DNA of 64,000 nucleotides from Dechloromonas sp. Dech2017 (GCA_009469585.1 SSXW01000009.1:51630-115629), one strand, 5' to 3'. Counted from the stretch's first letter, positions 1 through 9,160 are shown. Notes: generated by a model not told the origin, from the letters alone. Translations and numbers: made by a program.

Positions 1-1521
1 GCCGGTGCCGAGATCCATGCGGATCAGGCCGCGGTAGCGGCCGATGCCGTGGTTTTCATGGACCACCGGGTCGCCGATCTTGAGTTCGGTGAGGTCCTTC
101 AGCCAGTTGTCGAAACTGGCCTTGCGCGCCGCCTCGCGCCGGGTGCGGCGGGGGGCGCCGGCGTAGAGCTCGGCCTCGGTGATGAAGGCGAAGGGAAGGG
201 GGAAGGGTGAAGGGGGAAGGGTGAAGCCGCTGTGTAGCGGGGAGACGCCGAGGGCGAGGGGCGCGTCGCCGCCGATGAAAGCGGCGAAATCGGCGCTGGC
301 GGCCGGTTTCAGGCCATGTTCGGCGAGCATGGCGGCCAGCGTTTCGCGGCGGCCGGCCGATTCGGCGAGCAGCAGCACGCGGCCGGGCTGGCCGGCGAGG
401 TAGGTTTTCAGCTTCCCGAGCGGCTCTTCGGCGCGGCGGTCGACGGCGATGTCGGGCAGCGGCAGGCTGGCCGACATTTCATTTTTGGGCGAAAAAGCCA
501 GTCGACCGTAGGATTTGGCGGCGCTGAAGAAGGCTTCGTCGGTCAGGAAGAGTTCGTCCGGCGCCAGTAGCGGCCGTGCCTTGTCGCCCTGCAGCAGCGC
601 GTAGCGCGAGCGGGTTTCGCTCCAGAAGGCGGCGATGGCGGCCGCCGCGTCGCCGTGCGTGACGAAGGCCGCGTCCTCGGGCAGGTAGTCGAACAGCGTC
701 GCCGTTTCGTCGAAGAACAGCGGCAGGTAGTACTCGATGCCGGCGCTGGCGATGCCCTGCGACACATCCTTGTAGATGCCCGACTTGGCGGGGTCGCCCT
801 CGAAAGTCTCGCGGAAGGCCTGGCGGAAGTGGGTGCGCCCCTTGTCGTCGAGCGGGAATTCGCGGGCCGGTAGCAGGCGCACCTCGGGCACCGGGTAGAC
901 GGTGCGCTGGGTATCGACGTCGAAGGTCTTGATGCTCTCGATTTCGTCGTCGAACAGGTCGAGCCGGTAAGGTAGCTGGGAGCCCATCGGGAAGAGGTCG
1001 ATCAGCCCGCCGCGGATGGAATACTCGCCTGGCGAGACCACCTGCGTGACGTGGGCGTAGCCGGCGAGCGTCACCTGGCTGCGGAACCTCTCGGCGTCGA
1101 GCTTCTCGCCCTTCTGGAAGGCGAAGGTGTAGGCAGCCAGGAAGGCCGGCGGGGCGAGGCGGTAGACGGCCGTCGCGGCCGGCACGAGCAGGATGTCGAG
1201 TTCGCCCTGCATGGCCGACCACAGCGTCGCCAGGCGTTCGGAAACCAGGTCCTGGTGCGGCGAAAAGCTGTCGTAGGGCAGGGTTTCCCAGTCCGGCAGC
1301 AGGCGCACGCGCAGTTGCGGCGCGAACCAGGGGATTTCGTCCTGCAGGCGCTGGGCGTCGAGGGCGCTGGCGGTAACTACGGCGAGCAGCCGGCCGGGAT
1401 TGCGGCCGGCCATTTCGGCCAGGGCCAAGGCGTCGGACGATCCGGCCAGGGACGGCAGGTCGATCCGGATTCCCGGCTTGGGCAGTCCGGGCAACGGGAG
1501 CAGGGGGCTTGAGGCAGGCAC
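1..1521 (-). CDS. mfd: Transcription-repair coupling factor Mfd, N-terminal part (runs off left edge)
   Basis: Mfd is the DNA translocase that removes RNA polymerase stalled at lesions and recruits UvrA. The leftward frame starts at a GTG (1521-1519; product begins VPASSPLLPLPGLPK) because an in-frame TAA lies a dozen codons upstream and no ATG intervenes. About 507 codons are inside the window against a usual length near 1150, so the helicase and C-terminal domains lie beyond position 1. Visible landmarks are the UvrB-like module (TLPYDSFSPHQDL near residue 85, EYSIRGGLIDLFPMGSQLPY near 165) and the start of the RNA-polymerase-interacting domain (GDPVVHENHGIGRYRG) at the edge. Two oddities: a heptamer tandem repeat (197-224) encodes a Pro/Phe-rich stretch where most Mfd proteins have a shorter linker, and a copy of the dispersed 36-bp motif sits at 475-511. 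The longer leftward frame up to 1675 is a shadow. Confidence 0.93.
   Translation of the reverse strand, partial: MPASSPLLPLPGLPKPGIRIDLPSLAGSSDALALAEMAGRNPGRLLAVVTASALDAQRLQDEIPWFAPQLRVRLLPDWETLPYDSFSPHQDLVSERLATLWSAMQGELDILLVPAATAVYRLAPPAFLAAYTFAFQKGEKLDAERFRSQVTLAGYAHVTQVVSPGEYSIRGGLIDLFPMGSQLPYRLDLFDDEIESIKTFDVDTQRTVYPVPEVRLLPAREFPLDDKGRTHFRQAFRETFEGDPAKSGIYKDVSQGIASAGIEYYLPLFFDETATLFDYLPEDAAFVTHGDAAAAIAAFWSETRSRYALLQGDKARPLLAPDELFLTDEAFFSAAKSYGRLAFSPKNEMSASLPLPDIAVDRRAEEPLGKLKTYLAGQPGRVLLLAESAGRRETLAAMLAEHGLKPAASADFAAFIGGDAPLALGVSPLHSGFTLPPSPFPLPFAFITEAELYAGAPRRTRREAARKASFDNWLKDLTELKIGDPVVHENHGIGRYRGLIRMDLGTG
197..224. repeat. Heptamer tandem repeat inside mfd (four AGGGNGA units)
   Basis: The plus strand reads AGGGGGA-AGGGTGA twice, i.e. 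four 7-bp units, with degenerate units before it. The repeat lies inside mfd and, read on the minus strand, encodes Pro/Ser/Phe/Leu residues without breaking the frame. Confidence 0.75.
475..511 (-). repeat. Dispersed 36-bp motif, copy 1 (reverse, in mfd)
   Basis: Minus-strand reading: CTACGGTCGAC, TGG, CTTTTTCGCCC, AAAAATGAAATG. It matches the window-wide consensus (GCTGCGGTCGAC, 3 bases, A/T tract, GGCcaAAAT, AAA) and here codes for part of Mfd. Confidence 0.5.
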
Positions 1522-1553
1522 GTTGGCGCAGGGTAAGGCATTGCGGGGCGACG

Positions 1554-1559
1554 ATTATA
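1554..1559 (-). promoter_or_regulatory. Possible -10 box of mfd
   Basis: On the minus strand the bases read TATAAT, a perfect sigma-70 -10 hexamer, 32 bases before the GTG start of mfd. No convincing -35 hexamer is present at 16-18 bases, so this is only a candidate. Confidence 0.4.
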
Positions 1560-1761
1560 GCCCCATTGCACTGACCGCTATTTATCCGTGCCGGCTTGGG
1601 AATTTGCCACGGTTGTCGCGGTCTACCACGATAATCGGCAAAAACGCCGATGTCATTGCTTTGCCGCTGCCGCACCTGCCTTGCCCTGCCCGTGAAATGG
1701 ATTTGCCTTATGCCGGGGTGTTATCATGTCCGGCGTGTTTTCGGAGTCGCGCACAGTCATC

Positions 1762-2016
1762 ATGTCCCATGAGAAAGAAAAGCGAAGCGGTGCCGAGCGG
1801 CGGTTGCTGGCCGGCCAGGCGCATGTTCGCTTTGGTGAGCGTCGTTCAGCCGAACGGCGCCAGGTGACGATTACCGACATCAGCTTTGCGGAGTGGGTGA
1901 CCCATTTCGCTTTTTTCAAGCAGAAGCGCGCCAAGGCGGCCAAGGCCAGGCAGGAACTGGCCGACGCGGCAGCCCGGGAAGAAGCTTCGGGCAAGGATCA
2001 GGGCAGGCAGGAATGA
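1762..2016 (+). CDS. Small Arg/Glu-rich protein, tandem paralogue A
   Basis: An 84-residue hypothetical protein. The ATG at 1762 is chosen over one 36 bases upstream because the extra residues look non-coding. The sequence is highly charged, with repeated ERR/RR pairs (GAERR, GERRSAERRQVTITDIS), then an aromatic segment (FAEWVTHFAFF) and a basic, Ala-rich tail. It has no signal peptide or membrane segment. Its TGA overlaps the ATG of the next small gene (ATGA), and the two products share the layout ERR...ERR followed by an aromatic-W motif, so they look like a tandem duplication. The ERRxxxRRxxV..DIS pattern faintly recalls the RxxxR start of PilZ c-di-GMP-binding domains, but the rest of a PilZ barrel is missing. 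Function unknown. Confidence 0.6.
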   Translation: MSHEKEKRSGAERRLLAGQAHVRFGERRSAERRQVTITDISFAEWVTHFAFFKQKRAKAAKARQELADAAAREEASGKDQGRQE

Positions 2017-2237
2017 CGACTCAGGGATCGGAAAACCAACGCCGCACAATCTGCGACAGCGAACGCCGCCAAGCTGGCGACAGGCGGCAGGCCAACTTCG
2101 GCGCGCCGGCCGGGATGTGTGAAAGGCGCGTCAATATCGAGCGACGCCTGTTCAATCTCGATGTGCGCTGTTTTGTCGCCTGGCTGGAAAAGCCGCCAGG
2201 CCGGGATGTGGCGCAGGGCGCGCCGGTCGTCGGTTAG
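2013..2237 (+). CDS. Small Arg/Glu-rich protein, tandem paralogue B
   Basis: A 74-residue hypothetical protein translationally coupled to the preceding small gene through an ATGA overlap. It carries the same ERR pairs (DSERRQAGDRRQ, CERRVNIERRLFNLDVRCF) and an aromatic segment (VRCFVAWLEK) at the place where its neighbour has FAEWVTHFAFF, followed by a short Gly/Pro-rich tail. It is cytoplasmic by appearance. The shared pattern supports both genes being real and paralogous; neither can be assigned a function. Confidence 0.55.
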   Translation: MTTQGSENQRRTICDSERRQAGDRRQANFGAPAGMCERRVNIERRLFNLDVRCFVAWLEKPPGRDVAQGAPVVG

Positions 2238-2282
2238 CGACCAGCCGGCCGGAGTCAGCGAGGAGCGTCCGGTCTCGATCGT

Positions 2283-2876
2283 TCAGCGAAGCAGGCGATG
2301 GATCAGCCAGTCTGCTGCCTCGGTCAAGGCCGCGTCGCCCGGCCGCAGGGTCCGGATTTCGTGATCGTTGTGCAGGTGCCCGGTCGCCCGGCGGCTGGCT
2401 GTCAGGCCCGCCGCGTCGTAGGCGTCGTGCAGGACGAGCAGTGGGGGGAGCAGCAGGTCGAGGGCCTGGCCGCCGGCCCGGTCGATCAATCCGCCATGGC
2501 AGGCGACGGCGTCGACCTGGCTGTCGCGCTGGGCGGCGGCGCGGATCGCTGCCGGGGCGATGCCACCGGTGGCGAAGATGCCGAGCGTCAATTGCTCCAT
2601 GTCGCCGTCGCTGCGGATCAGGTCGAGGACGTCGATCAGCCTTTGGGTCAGGCGCGGCACGTTCTGCGTGGCGTCGGCAAAGCCGATTTCCGAGGCCGAC
2701 AGCAGTTCGGTGACGAAGACGGCACAACCCCGCATCGCCAGTTCGCTGGCCATTGCCGTATCGGCCGTCCCGAGGTGGGGGCGGACGATGAGAATCAGGC
2801 AGGACGGCAGTTCGGGGCGTTCGAGACAGCCGCGCAGGCTGCCGTGGGGCGTGTGGCGGGTGATGCGTCGGTTCAT
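2283..2876 (-). CDS. Alpha/beta-hydrolase-like (dienelactone hydrolase superfamily) protein, probably catalytically altered
   Basis: A 197-residue protein with the strand/helix rhythm of small alpha/beta hydrolases: an early LILIVRPHLG strand, LTLGIFATGG at about residues 97-106 where the nucleophile elbow should lie, VACHGG near 125, PPLLVLHDAYDAAG near 145, and a late His (GHLHNDHEIR) in the catalytic-His position. In relatives the elbow carries Ser or Cys (GxSxG / GxCxG); here the segment has Ala-Thr and no Ser or Cys, so activity is doubtful or mechanistically different. It stands alone: the convergent small genes end about 45 bases away and the azlD stop lies about 65 bases upstream. The family assignment is by pattern only. 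Confidence 0.7.
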   Translation of the reverse strand: MNRRITRHTPHGSLRGCLERPELPSCLILIVRPHLGTADTAMASELAMRGCAVFVTELLSASEIGFADATQNVPRLTQRLIDVLDLIRSDGDMEQLTLGIFATGGIAPAAIRAAAQRDSQVDAVACHGGLIDRAGGQALDLLLPPLLVLHDAYDAAGLTASRRATGHLHNDHEIRTLRPGDAALTEAADWLIHRLLR

Positions 2877-2940
2877 TCGGCTGAGGGAACGGGCGATGCC
2901 GCCATCCTACTCCATCCTGCCGCTTGCCGGCGGCACCGGC

Positions 2941-3258
2941 TTACAGGGCGCGTAGGCCGTGCAGCACGGCCATGCCGGCGATGAAGGGCAGCCACGGATT
3001 GCGCCAGGCGAGCGCCGCGCCGACGGCGGCGACAGCCGCCGCCAGCTTGGGGTTGAAGACGGCGATTGCCCCATCGACGAGCACGATGTCGGGCACGACG
3101 ATGGCGGCCAGCGCCGCGGCCGGGGCGTAGCGCAGGGCGCGCTGCAGCGTGGCGGGCAGTGCGTAGCGGCTGCCGAGGACGATGAATCCGGCGCGCGGCA
3201 AGGTGGTGGCCAGGCCGAGCAGGACGAAAGTCAGCCACAGGTAGGCGTCGGAATTCAT
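2941..3258 (-). CDS. azlD: AzlD-type branched-chain amino acid exporter subunit
   Basis: The small subunit of an AzlC/AzlD (YgaZ/YgaH-type) exporter of branched-chain amino acids. The 105-residue product is almost entirely hydrophobic, with about four membrane segments: YLWLTFVLLGLATTL, the ALAAIVVPDIVLV region, LAAAVAAVGAALAW and PFIAGMAVLHGL. The conserved PRAGFIVLG and LRYAPAAALAAIVVP motifs of the family are present. The start is the ATG at 3258, because it overlaps the azlC stop in an ATGA arrangement typical of this pair; longer frames are shadows. Confidence 0.9.
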   Translation of the reverse strand: MNSDAYLWLTFVLLGLATTLPRAGFIVLGSRYALPATLQRALRYAPAAALAAIVVPDIVLVDGAIAVFNPKLAAAVAAVGAALAWRNPWLPFIAGMAVLHGLRAL

Positions 3259-3968
3259 GACGGCTCCCGTGACGACGGCCAGCTTTCGGCGGCGAAGCCG
3301 GCCGCGATCCCGGCGCCGATGCCGGCGATGACACCGAGGCGCAGCGGCAGGTCGCGCAGCAGGGTGGCGCCGATGCCGCCGACCAGGGCGGCGATCAGCA
3401 TTGGGCGGACCCTGGCCATCGGAACGAGGAGGACGAGCAGCGCGATGGTCGCCATGAATTCGAGCGACCAGCCGGCCGGGATGCGGTGGGCGGCGTAGAT
3501 GCCGAGCAGCGCGAAGGCCTGCCACAGGGCCCAGGTCCACAGGCTGGGGGCGAGGTAGTAGCCGAGGCGCCAGGCCGGGTCGTCGATGCGTTGCAGCTTG
3601 TCGAAGCAGGTGGCGAAGACGCCGTCGGTCAGCAAATGGCCGGCCAGCCAGCGTTGGCCCGGGCCGATGCCGCGAAAGCCGGGGGCGATGGCGGCGCTGA
3701 AGATGACGAAGCGCAGGTTCAGCGCCAGGGCGGTGGCGACGATCAGCCACAGCGGCGCGGCGGCGGCGATCAGCGGCAGGGTGCCGAGCTGGGCGGTGCC
3801 GGCGAAGACGATGATGTTCATGCCCATGGCCTGGAGCGGCGTCAGGCCGATGCTGGTCATCGCCATTCCGACGACCAGGGCCCAGGGAATCAGCCCGACC
3901 GACACCGGCAGGAAAGCGACGAAACCTTCCCGGGCGCCGTCGCGGAAACCGTGTTGGCTAGCGTTCAT
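3255..3968 (-). CDS. azlC: AzlC-type branched-chain amino acid exporter subunit
   Basis: The large, inner-membrane subunit of the AzlCD exporter, 237 residues (family about 230-250). The N-terminus (FRDGAREGFVAFLPVSVGLIPWALVVG) matches the family start and is followed by further membrane segments; the conserved patches MNIIVFAGTAQL, LNLRFVIFSAAIAP and HLLTDGVFA are all visible. It is translated first and overlaps azlD by four bases, so the two subunits are made together. No Lrp or other regulator gene lies next to it. The ~250 bases upstream hold a copy of the dispersed 36-bp motif and no other gene. Confidence 0.92.
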   Translation of the reverse strand: MNASQHGFRDGAREGFVAFLPVSVGLIPWALVVGMAMTSIGLTPLQAMGMNIIVFAGTAQLGTLPLIAAAAPLWLIVATALALNLRFVIFSAAIAPGFRGIGPGQRWLAGHLLTDGVFATCFDKLQRIDDPAWRLGYYLAPSLWTWALWQAFALLGIYAAHRIPAGWSLEFMATIALLVLLVPMARVRPMLIAALVGGIGATLLRDLPLRLGVIAGIGAGIAAGFAAESWPSSREPS

Positions 3969-4220
3969 GGCAGGCCGCGGCGGCGCGCCGGCGGCCGGTC
4001 GAGGCCGCGGACGGGTGGTTGGGCGACGGCGACGGTCGACGGCAAAAAAGGCTCAAAATCGAAATTCCATCAGGGAGCGGGGGGGCGAGCGGCCGGCAGC
4101 GCACCGGGCAGGATTGCCAAGGTTAAAGGATTCCCCGGCTCGCCGCAGGGCGGGAAAACCACTAGGCCGGCGCCGGGAACTTTCGGGCGGCGCCGGTAGC
4201 GGGGTTACCCGGGGCAGCGT
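3969..4220. other. Intergenic region between azlC and the AmmeMemoRadiSam operon end
   Basis: About 250 bases with no convincing gene. It contains the 5' side of azlC, a copy of the dispersed 36-bp motif (4031-4066), and GC-rich sequence with no clear terminator for the leftward operon that ends at 4221 and no clear promoter. Confidence 0.6.
4031..4066 (+). repeat. Dispersed 36-bp motif, copy 2 (intergenic)
   Basis: Reads GACGGTCGAC, GGC, AAAAAAGGCTC, AAAATCGAAATT. Intergenic, so not explained by coding constraints. Confidence 0.65.
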
Positions 4221-5311
<1,091 letters not shown>

Positions 5312-5315
<4 letters not shown>

Positions 5316-5860
5316 GGCGCAGCCTCCTTCCATTGGGTGACGGCGTAGCGTTCGAGGCGGACATCCGGCCCCCAGTAGCCGGCCGGCAGCCCCGCCTTTT
5401 CCTTTAGATGGGCCAGGAAGGCCGCGGGTTCGGGGAGTTGCTCCCAGACCTGGGGCAGGAAGGTGGCGCGGTGCCGGCCGGCGCTGAGGATGACGCCGTC
5501 GATCCCGGGCCGCAGGCGGGCGAGGGCGTCGGCTTCGTCGCGGCAGGGCAGGGCGACCGGAGCGTCGAGCAGCGAGACCTCGACCCGGATGGCGGGCAGT
5601 TCGTCGGCGGCCAGCGGCTTGAAGCGCGGGTCGCGGAAGGCAGCGGCGAGCGCGTTTTCACGGACGTCTTCGGCCAGCGGCCGCCAGGCTTCGAGGCTGC
5701 CGATGCAGCCGCGCAGCCGGCCGTTGCGGGTCAGCGTCACGAAGACGGCGCCCGGTGTGTGAAGTTCCGGGCAGTCCATCGTCTTCGCCTGGCCTTGGCC
5801 GAGGCGGGCGGCAATGGCATTGCGGGCCAGGGTCAGCAGGGTGGTGCCGAGTTCAGCCAT
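5312..5860 (-). CDS. amrA: AmmeMemoRadiSam system protein A (AMMECR1-like)
   Basis: A bacterial homologue of human AMMECR1, 182 residues. The diagnostic AMMECR1 signature LRGCIGSLEAWRPL is near residue 50, with the conserved AAAFRDPRFKPL and the late FLPQVWEQLPEPAAFLAHLKEKAGLP stretch. It has no signal peptide. It overlaps the MEMO1-like gene upstream by eight bases and the radical SAM gene downstream by four, so the three products are almost certainly translated together. The molecular function of AMMECR1 proteins is not known; the fixed association with a radical SAM enzyme suggests they bind or present its substrate (inference). Confidence 0.93.
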
Positions 5861-6671
5861 GATGGCCGCCTTCGCTGATCGTGAAAGCCGCGTAGCCGAC
5901 CACCCGGTGCCGGTCGCCGGCCGTGTCGCCGGAATTGCGGCAGGCCAGCAGTTCGGGCCGCAGGCCGCGGCGGCGGGCGGTAAGGAGCAGGCCGTTCATC
6001 GGGTAGGCGCCGCAGGCCTGCTCGGGGCGCAGGTCGGCGTCGAGGTGCAGGATGTGCTGGCAGGTGTTGCGGTCGACCTGCTGCGCCGTGGCGTAGGGCA
6101 GGTAGTGCGACAGGTCGGAGCTGACGACGATCAGCGTTTCCGGCCCGCCCCACAGCAGGTCGATGACCTCGGCGACGGCTTCCGGCGTGGCGTGGCCGAC
6201 GGCCAGCGGGACCAGCGTGAACTGGTCGAGGATCCGCTGCAGGAAGGGCAGGTGCACTTCCAGCGAGTGCTCGAAGGCATGGGCCTGGTCGCTGAAGACG
6301 ATTTGCGGCAGGCCGGCGAGCCGGGCGATGACCTGGGCGTCGAGGCGGATGCTGCCGAGCGGCGTGGTGAAGGCTTCCGCCTCGGGCAGCGCGATGCCGT
6401 CCACGGCCACCCGGTGGGTCGGGCCGAGCAGCACGACGCGGCGGATGTCGGCCGACCAGGGGGCGAGCCGGGCGTAGGCGGCGGCGGCCGTGGACCCGGA
6501 ATAGATGTAACCGGCGTGCGGCACGATCAGCGCCTTGGGGCGGGAGCCTGGCGCGGTGGGCGGCGCGTTGGCCGGAATGGCGGCGAGCAGCTGGTCGATG
6601 CTGGCGTTGAGGTCGGCCGGGTCGGCCGGGTAGAACATGCCGGCGACGGCGGGGGGGCGGTTGTTGAGCAT
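5853..6671 (-). CDS. amrB: AmmeMemoRadiSam system protein B (MEMO1-like)
   Basis: A MEMO1 family protein, 272 residues, related in fold to class III extradiol dioxygenases. The N-terminal RPPAVAGMFYPADPADL, the metal-site His patch VPHAGYIYSG near residue 50, GPTHRVAVDGIALP near 82, EHSLEVHLPFLQ near 132 and SSDLSHYLPY near 190 are all present, so the metal-binding His/Asp set seems intact. The start is the ATG at 6671, with GAGG eight bases upstream. It begins ten bases after the stop of the DUF4010 membrane protein and overlaps the AMMECR1-like gene, so all four genes form one leftward operon. Confidence 0.94.
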   Translation of the reverse strand: MLNNRPPAVAGMFYPADPADLNASIDQLLAAIPANAPPTAPGSRPKALIVPHAGYIYSGSTAAAAYARLAPWSADIRRVVLLGPTHRVAVDGIALPEAEAFTTPLGSIRLDAQVIARLAGLPQIVFSDQAHAFEHSLEVHLPFLQRILDQFTLVPLAVGHATPEAVAEVIDLLWGGPETLIVVSSDLSHYLPYATAQQVDRNTCQHILHLDADLRPEQACGAYPMNGLLLTARRRGLRPELLACRNSGDTAGDRHRVVGYAAFTISEGGHHG

Positions 6672-6681
6672 GGTGTTTACC

Positions 6682-7941
6682 TCACACGAGGAGCAGCAGG
6701 CCGCCGGTCATGCCGCTGCCGATGGCGATCAGGCCGGGCAGCACGTGGCGGGCCAGCTTGCCGCCGCCGATGCTGATGACCAGGCCGATCTTGAAGATCA
6801 GGTTGGCGATCAGGGCGAGCGTCACGGCGATCACCGCCTGGCTGTCGGGAATGATCTGCAGGTTGAACATGCGCAGCGAGGACAATGCGCTGGCGTCGGC
6901 GTCGGTCAGCCCGGAAACCAGGGCGACGATGAACAGGCCGCGGTCGCCGGCGATGTCCTGCAGCCAGGCGGCGCAGAGCAGGACGACGGCGTAGAGCAGG
7001 CCGAAGGAGAGGGCGGTGCGCAGCTCGGTCGGATTCTTGACCTCCGGCGTCGGCAGGTAGCCGGCAGTGCCGAGCAGCTTCCAGCCGTGGATGGCCATGG
7101 CCAGCCCGGGCACGATGCCGCAGGCGAAGACGATGGCCACCGGCTTGGAGATGGCCGGGGCGACAACGCTGGCCACCAGCCACAGGCGGATCATCACCAT
7201 GACGTTGGCGATGAGGATGACGATGGCCGACATGCGCACCAGATCGCCGTGGTGGCGGGCGTGGCGGGAGAACATCATGGTCGTCGCCGTCGACGAGGCG
7301 AGGCCGCCGAAAATGCCGAGCACGGCGGCGCCGTGGCGGGCGCCGACGATGCGCAGGGCGAGGTAGCCGGCCAGGGCGAGGCCGGAGATGAGGACGACCA
7401 TCCACCAGATCTGGCGCGGGTTGATGGCGTTGTAGGGGCCGAAATCCTCGCTCGGCAGGATGGGCAGGATGACCAGCGACAACACGGCGAACTGCAGGAT
7501 GGAGTTGATGTCCTGCGGCGTCGTCCGCTCGCTGAACTGCTTCAGTTCGGCCTTGAAGTAGAGCAGCGCCGTGGTCGTGATGGCCAGCATCACGGCCAGC
7601 GTCGAATAGCCGAACCAGACCGCCGCGCCCAGGCCGTAGGTGATGAGAATGGCCGCCTCGGAGGTGAAGCCGCGGTACTGCTCCTCCTGCTGCGCCGAAA
7701 AATTGGAGGCGACCATGGAGCCGGCCAGCACGATCAGCCCGACGGCCAGCATCCACGGGCCACCGGTCTTCTCGCCGAGCAGGGCGAACAGGCAGCCGAG
7801 CATGGCGACCAGCGAGAAGGTGCGCAGGCCGGCCGCCGAATCGGGCCGCCGCTCGCGCTCCAGGCCGATCAGCAGGCCGATGCCGAGCGCCGTCGAAAAG
7901 GCCTTGACCGGTTCGAGCAGTTCGGTGACCACGAAAGCCAT
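6682..7941 (-). CDS. MgtC/SapB-DUF4010 family membrane protein
   Basis: A polytopic inner-membrane protein of about 419 residues. The N-terminal ~140 residues match the MgtC/SapB module (ALGIGLLIGLERERRP, LVAMLGCLFALLG, ILITYGLGAAVWFG) and the remainder is a DUF4010-type domain (GIFGGLASSTATTMMFSRHAR, LFIVALVSGLTDADASALS). Roughly a dozen hydrophobic segments are visible. The start is the ATG at 7941; a longer frame would run into the ispD start. Ion or metal transport is suspected for the family but not established. It is the first gene of the operon that carries the AmmeMemoRadiSam trio, ten bases before the MEMO1-like gene, which is an unusual partner. Confidence 0.88.
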   Translation of the reverse strand: MAFVVTELLEPVKAFSTALGIGLLIGLERERRPDSAAGLRTFSLVAMLGCLFALLGEKTGGPWMLAVGLIVLAGSMVASNFSAQQEEQYRGFTSEAAILITYGLGAAVWFGYSTLAVMLAITTTALLYFKAELKQFSERTTPQDINSILQFAVLSLVILPILPSEDFGPYNAINPRQIWWMVVLISGLALAGYLALRIVGARHGAAVLGIFGGLASSTATTMMFSRHARHHGDLVRMSAIVILIANVMVMIRLWLVASVVAPAISKPVAIVFACGIVPGLAMAIHGWKLLGTAGYLPTPEVKNPTELRTALSFGLLYAVVLLCAAWLQDIAGDRGLFIVALVSGLTDADASALSSLRMFNLQIIPDSQAVIAVTLALIANLIFKIGLVISIGGGKLARHVLPGLIAIGSGMTGGLLLLV

Positions 7942-7970
7942 GCGATTCCTCAGTAGCAACGGTTCTTGAG

Positions 7971-7976
7971 TAAAAT
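7971..7976 (+). promoter_or_regulatory. -10-like TAAAAT immediately upstream of ispD
   Basis: GTAAAAT ends six bases before the ispD ATG. If it is the -10 element, transcription would begin at or next to the start codon, giving a leaderless mRNA. The same GTAAAAT heptamer stands before tsaB, ygiQ and the FecR gene. Confidence 0.35.
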
Positions 7977-7982
7977 TAGGCC

Positions 7983-8669
7983 ATGCCACGCCATTACGCA
8001 ATCGTCCCCGCTGCCGGCAGCGGATCGCGCTTCGCCGCCGATCAGCCGAAACAATACCTCGACCTCCTCGGGCGCCCGCTGCTCTTTCACACCCTGGCGG
8101 CGCTCACCGCCTGCCCGGACATCGAGCGGGTATGGGTGGTGCTGGCCCCCGACGACCGCTGGTGGTCGCGCCACGACTGGAGCGAACTCGGCCCCAAGCT
8201 GGAAACCGTGCGCTGCGGCGGCGCCACGCGGGCGGCCAGCGTTACCAATGCGCTGCGCGCGGCCGCCATGGTGGCTGCCGACGACGACTGGATCCTGGTC
8301 CATGACGCGGCCCGCCCCTGCCTGTCGGCCGCCATGCTCGACGCGCTGTTGACCGAACTGGCCGACGACCCGGTCGGCGGCATTCTTGCCGTGCCGGTCG
8401 CCGACACCATCAAGCGCGCCGACGCCGACCAGCGGGTGGCCGCCACCGAGCCGCGCGACGGCCTGTGGCAGGCGCAGACGCCGCAGATGTTCCGCTACGG
8501 TCAACTGGAAAAAGCGCTCAAAAGCGAAATGGCCGTTACCGACGAAGCCGGCGCCATCGAGGCCCTCGGCCTGAGACCGAAACTGGTGCGCGGCGACGCC
8601 ACCAATCTGAAAGTCACCTGGCCGGCCGACCTCGCCCTGGCCGCCATGATCCTGAGAGCACGCAAATGA
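7983..8669 (+). CDS. ispD: 2-C-methyl-D-erythritol 4-phosphate cytidylyltransferase IspD
   Basis: Third step of the MEP isoprenoid pathway: it joins CTP and methylerythritol phosphate to give CDP-ME. 228 residues, the usual length. The nucleotide-binding start [19 protein letters not shown] is followed by the conserved [24 protein letters not shown] near residue 104, and TPQMFR / TDEAGAIE in the C-terminal half. The stop overlaps the ispF start (ATGA), the usual order in proteobacteria, giving coupled production of the two enzymes. The start codon is the first ATG after the TAAAAT box; no ribosome-binding site is visible. Confidence 0.97.
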   Translation: MPRHYAIVPAAGSGSRFAADQPKQYLDLLGRPLLFHTLAALTACPDIERVWVVLAPDDRWWSRHDWSELGPKLETVRCGGATRAASVTNALRAAAMVAADDDWILVHDAARPCLSAAMLDALLTELADDPVGGILAVPVADTIKRADADQRVAATEPRDGLWQAQTPQMFRYGQLEKALKSEMAVTDEAGAIEALGLRPKLVRGDATNLKVTWPADLALAAMILRARK

Positions 8670-9160
8670 GCACGACCATCAATTTCCGGGTCGGGCAGGG
8701 CTACGACGTCCATAAACTGGTCGAAGGCCGCAAGCTGATCCTCGGCGGCGTCGACATCCCCCATGCTACCGGCCTGCTCGGCCATTCCGACGCCGACGCG
8801 CTGCTCCACGCCATCACCGACGCCCTGCTCGGCGCCGTGGCGCTGGGCGACATCGGCCGCCATTTCCCGGACACCGACGCGCGCTACCAGGGCGCCGACA
8901 GCCGCGTCCTGCTGCGCGCGGCGGTCGCCCTGTTGGCCGACAAGGGCTGGCGGCCGGTCAATGTCGACGCGACGCTGATCGCCCAGCGCCCGAAGCTCGC
9001 CCCGCACGCCGCGGCCATGGTCGCCAACGTCGCTGCCGACCTCGGCCTGCCGGTCGATGCCGTCAACATCAAGGGCAAGACCAACGAGCGCCTCGGCTAC
9101 CTCGGCCGCGAGGAGGCCATCGAGGCCCAGGCCGTCGTCCTCGTCGAACGTGCTGGCTGA
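8666..9160 (+). CDS. ispF: 2-C-methyl-D-erythritol 2,4-cyclodiphosphate synthase IspF
   Basis: Fifth step of the MEP pathway: cyclises CDP-ME 2-phosphate to MEcPP with loss of CMP. 164 residues, normal for a trimeric IspF. Metal-binding DVH (QGYDVHKL) and [17 protein letters not shown] are present, as are the [10 protein letters not shown] loop and the C-terminal [22 protein letters not shown]. It starts at the ATG that overlaps the ispD stop and is followed, with an 11-base overlap, by the 2'-5' RNA ligase family gene. Confidence 0.97.
   Translation: MSTTINFRVGQGYDVHKLVEGRKLILGGVDIPHATGLLGHSDADALLHAITDALLGAVALGDIGRHFPDTDARYQGADSRVLLRAAVALLADKGWRPVNVDATLIAQRPKLAPHAAAMVANVAADLGLPVDAVNIKGKTNERLGYLGREEAIEAQAVVLVERAG

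Noticed and set aside
479..1675. Leftward 398-residue frame over mfd
   Set aside because: It is a shadow of mfd: the true frame, starting at GTG 1521, shows clear Mfd motifs, while this one is Arg/Pro/Ala-rich with no family features.
6637..7956. Long rightward frame opposite the DUF4010 gene
   Set aside because: Gly/Asp/Gln-rich antisense shadow; the opposite strand carries a clear membrane protein.
8494..8531. Motif-like run in ispD (CTACGGTCAAC ... AAAAGCGAAAT)
   Set aside because: It encodes residues normally conserved in IspD, so the match is explained by coding constraint.
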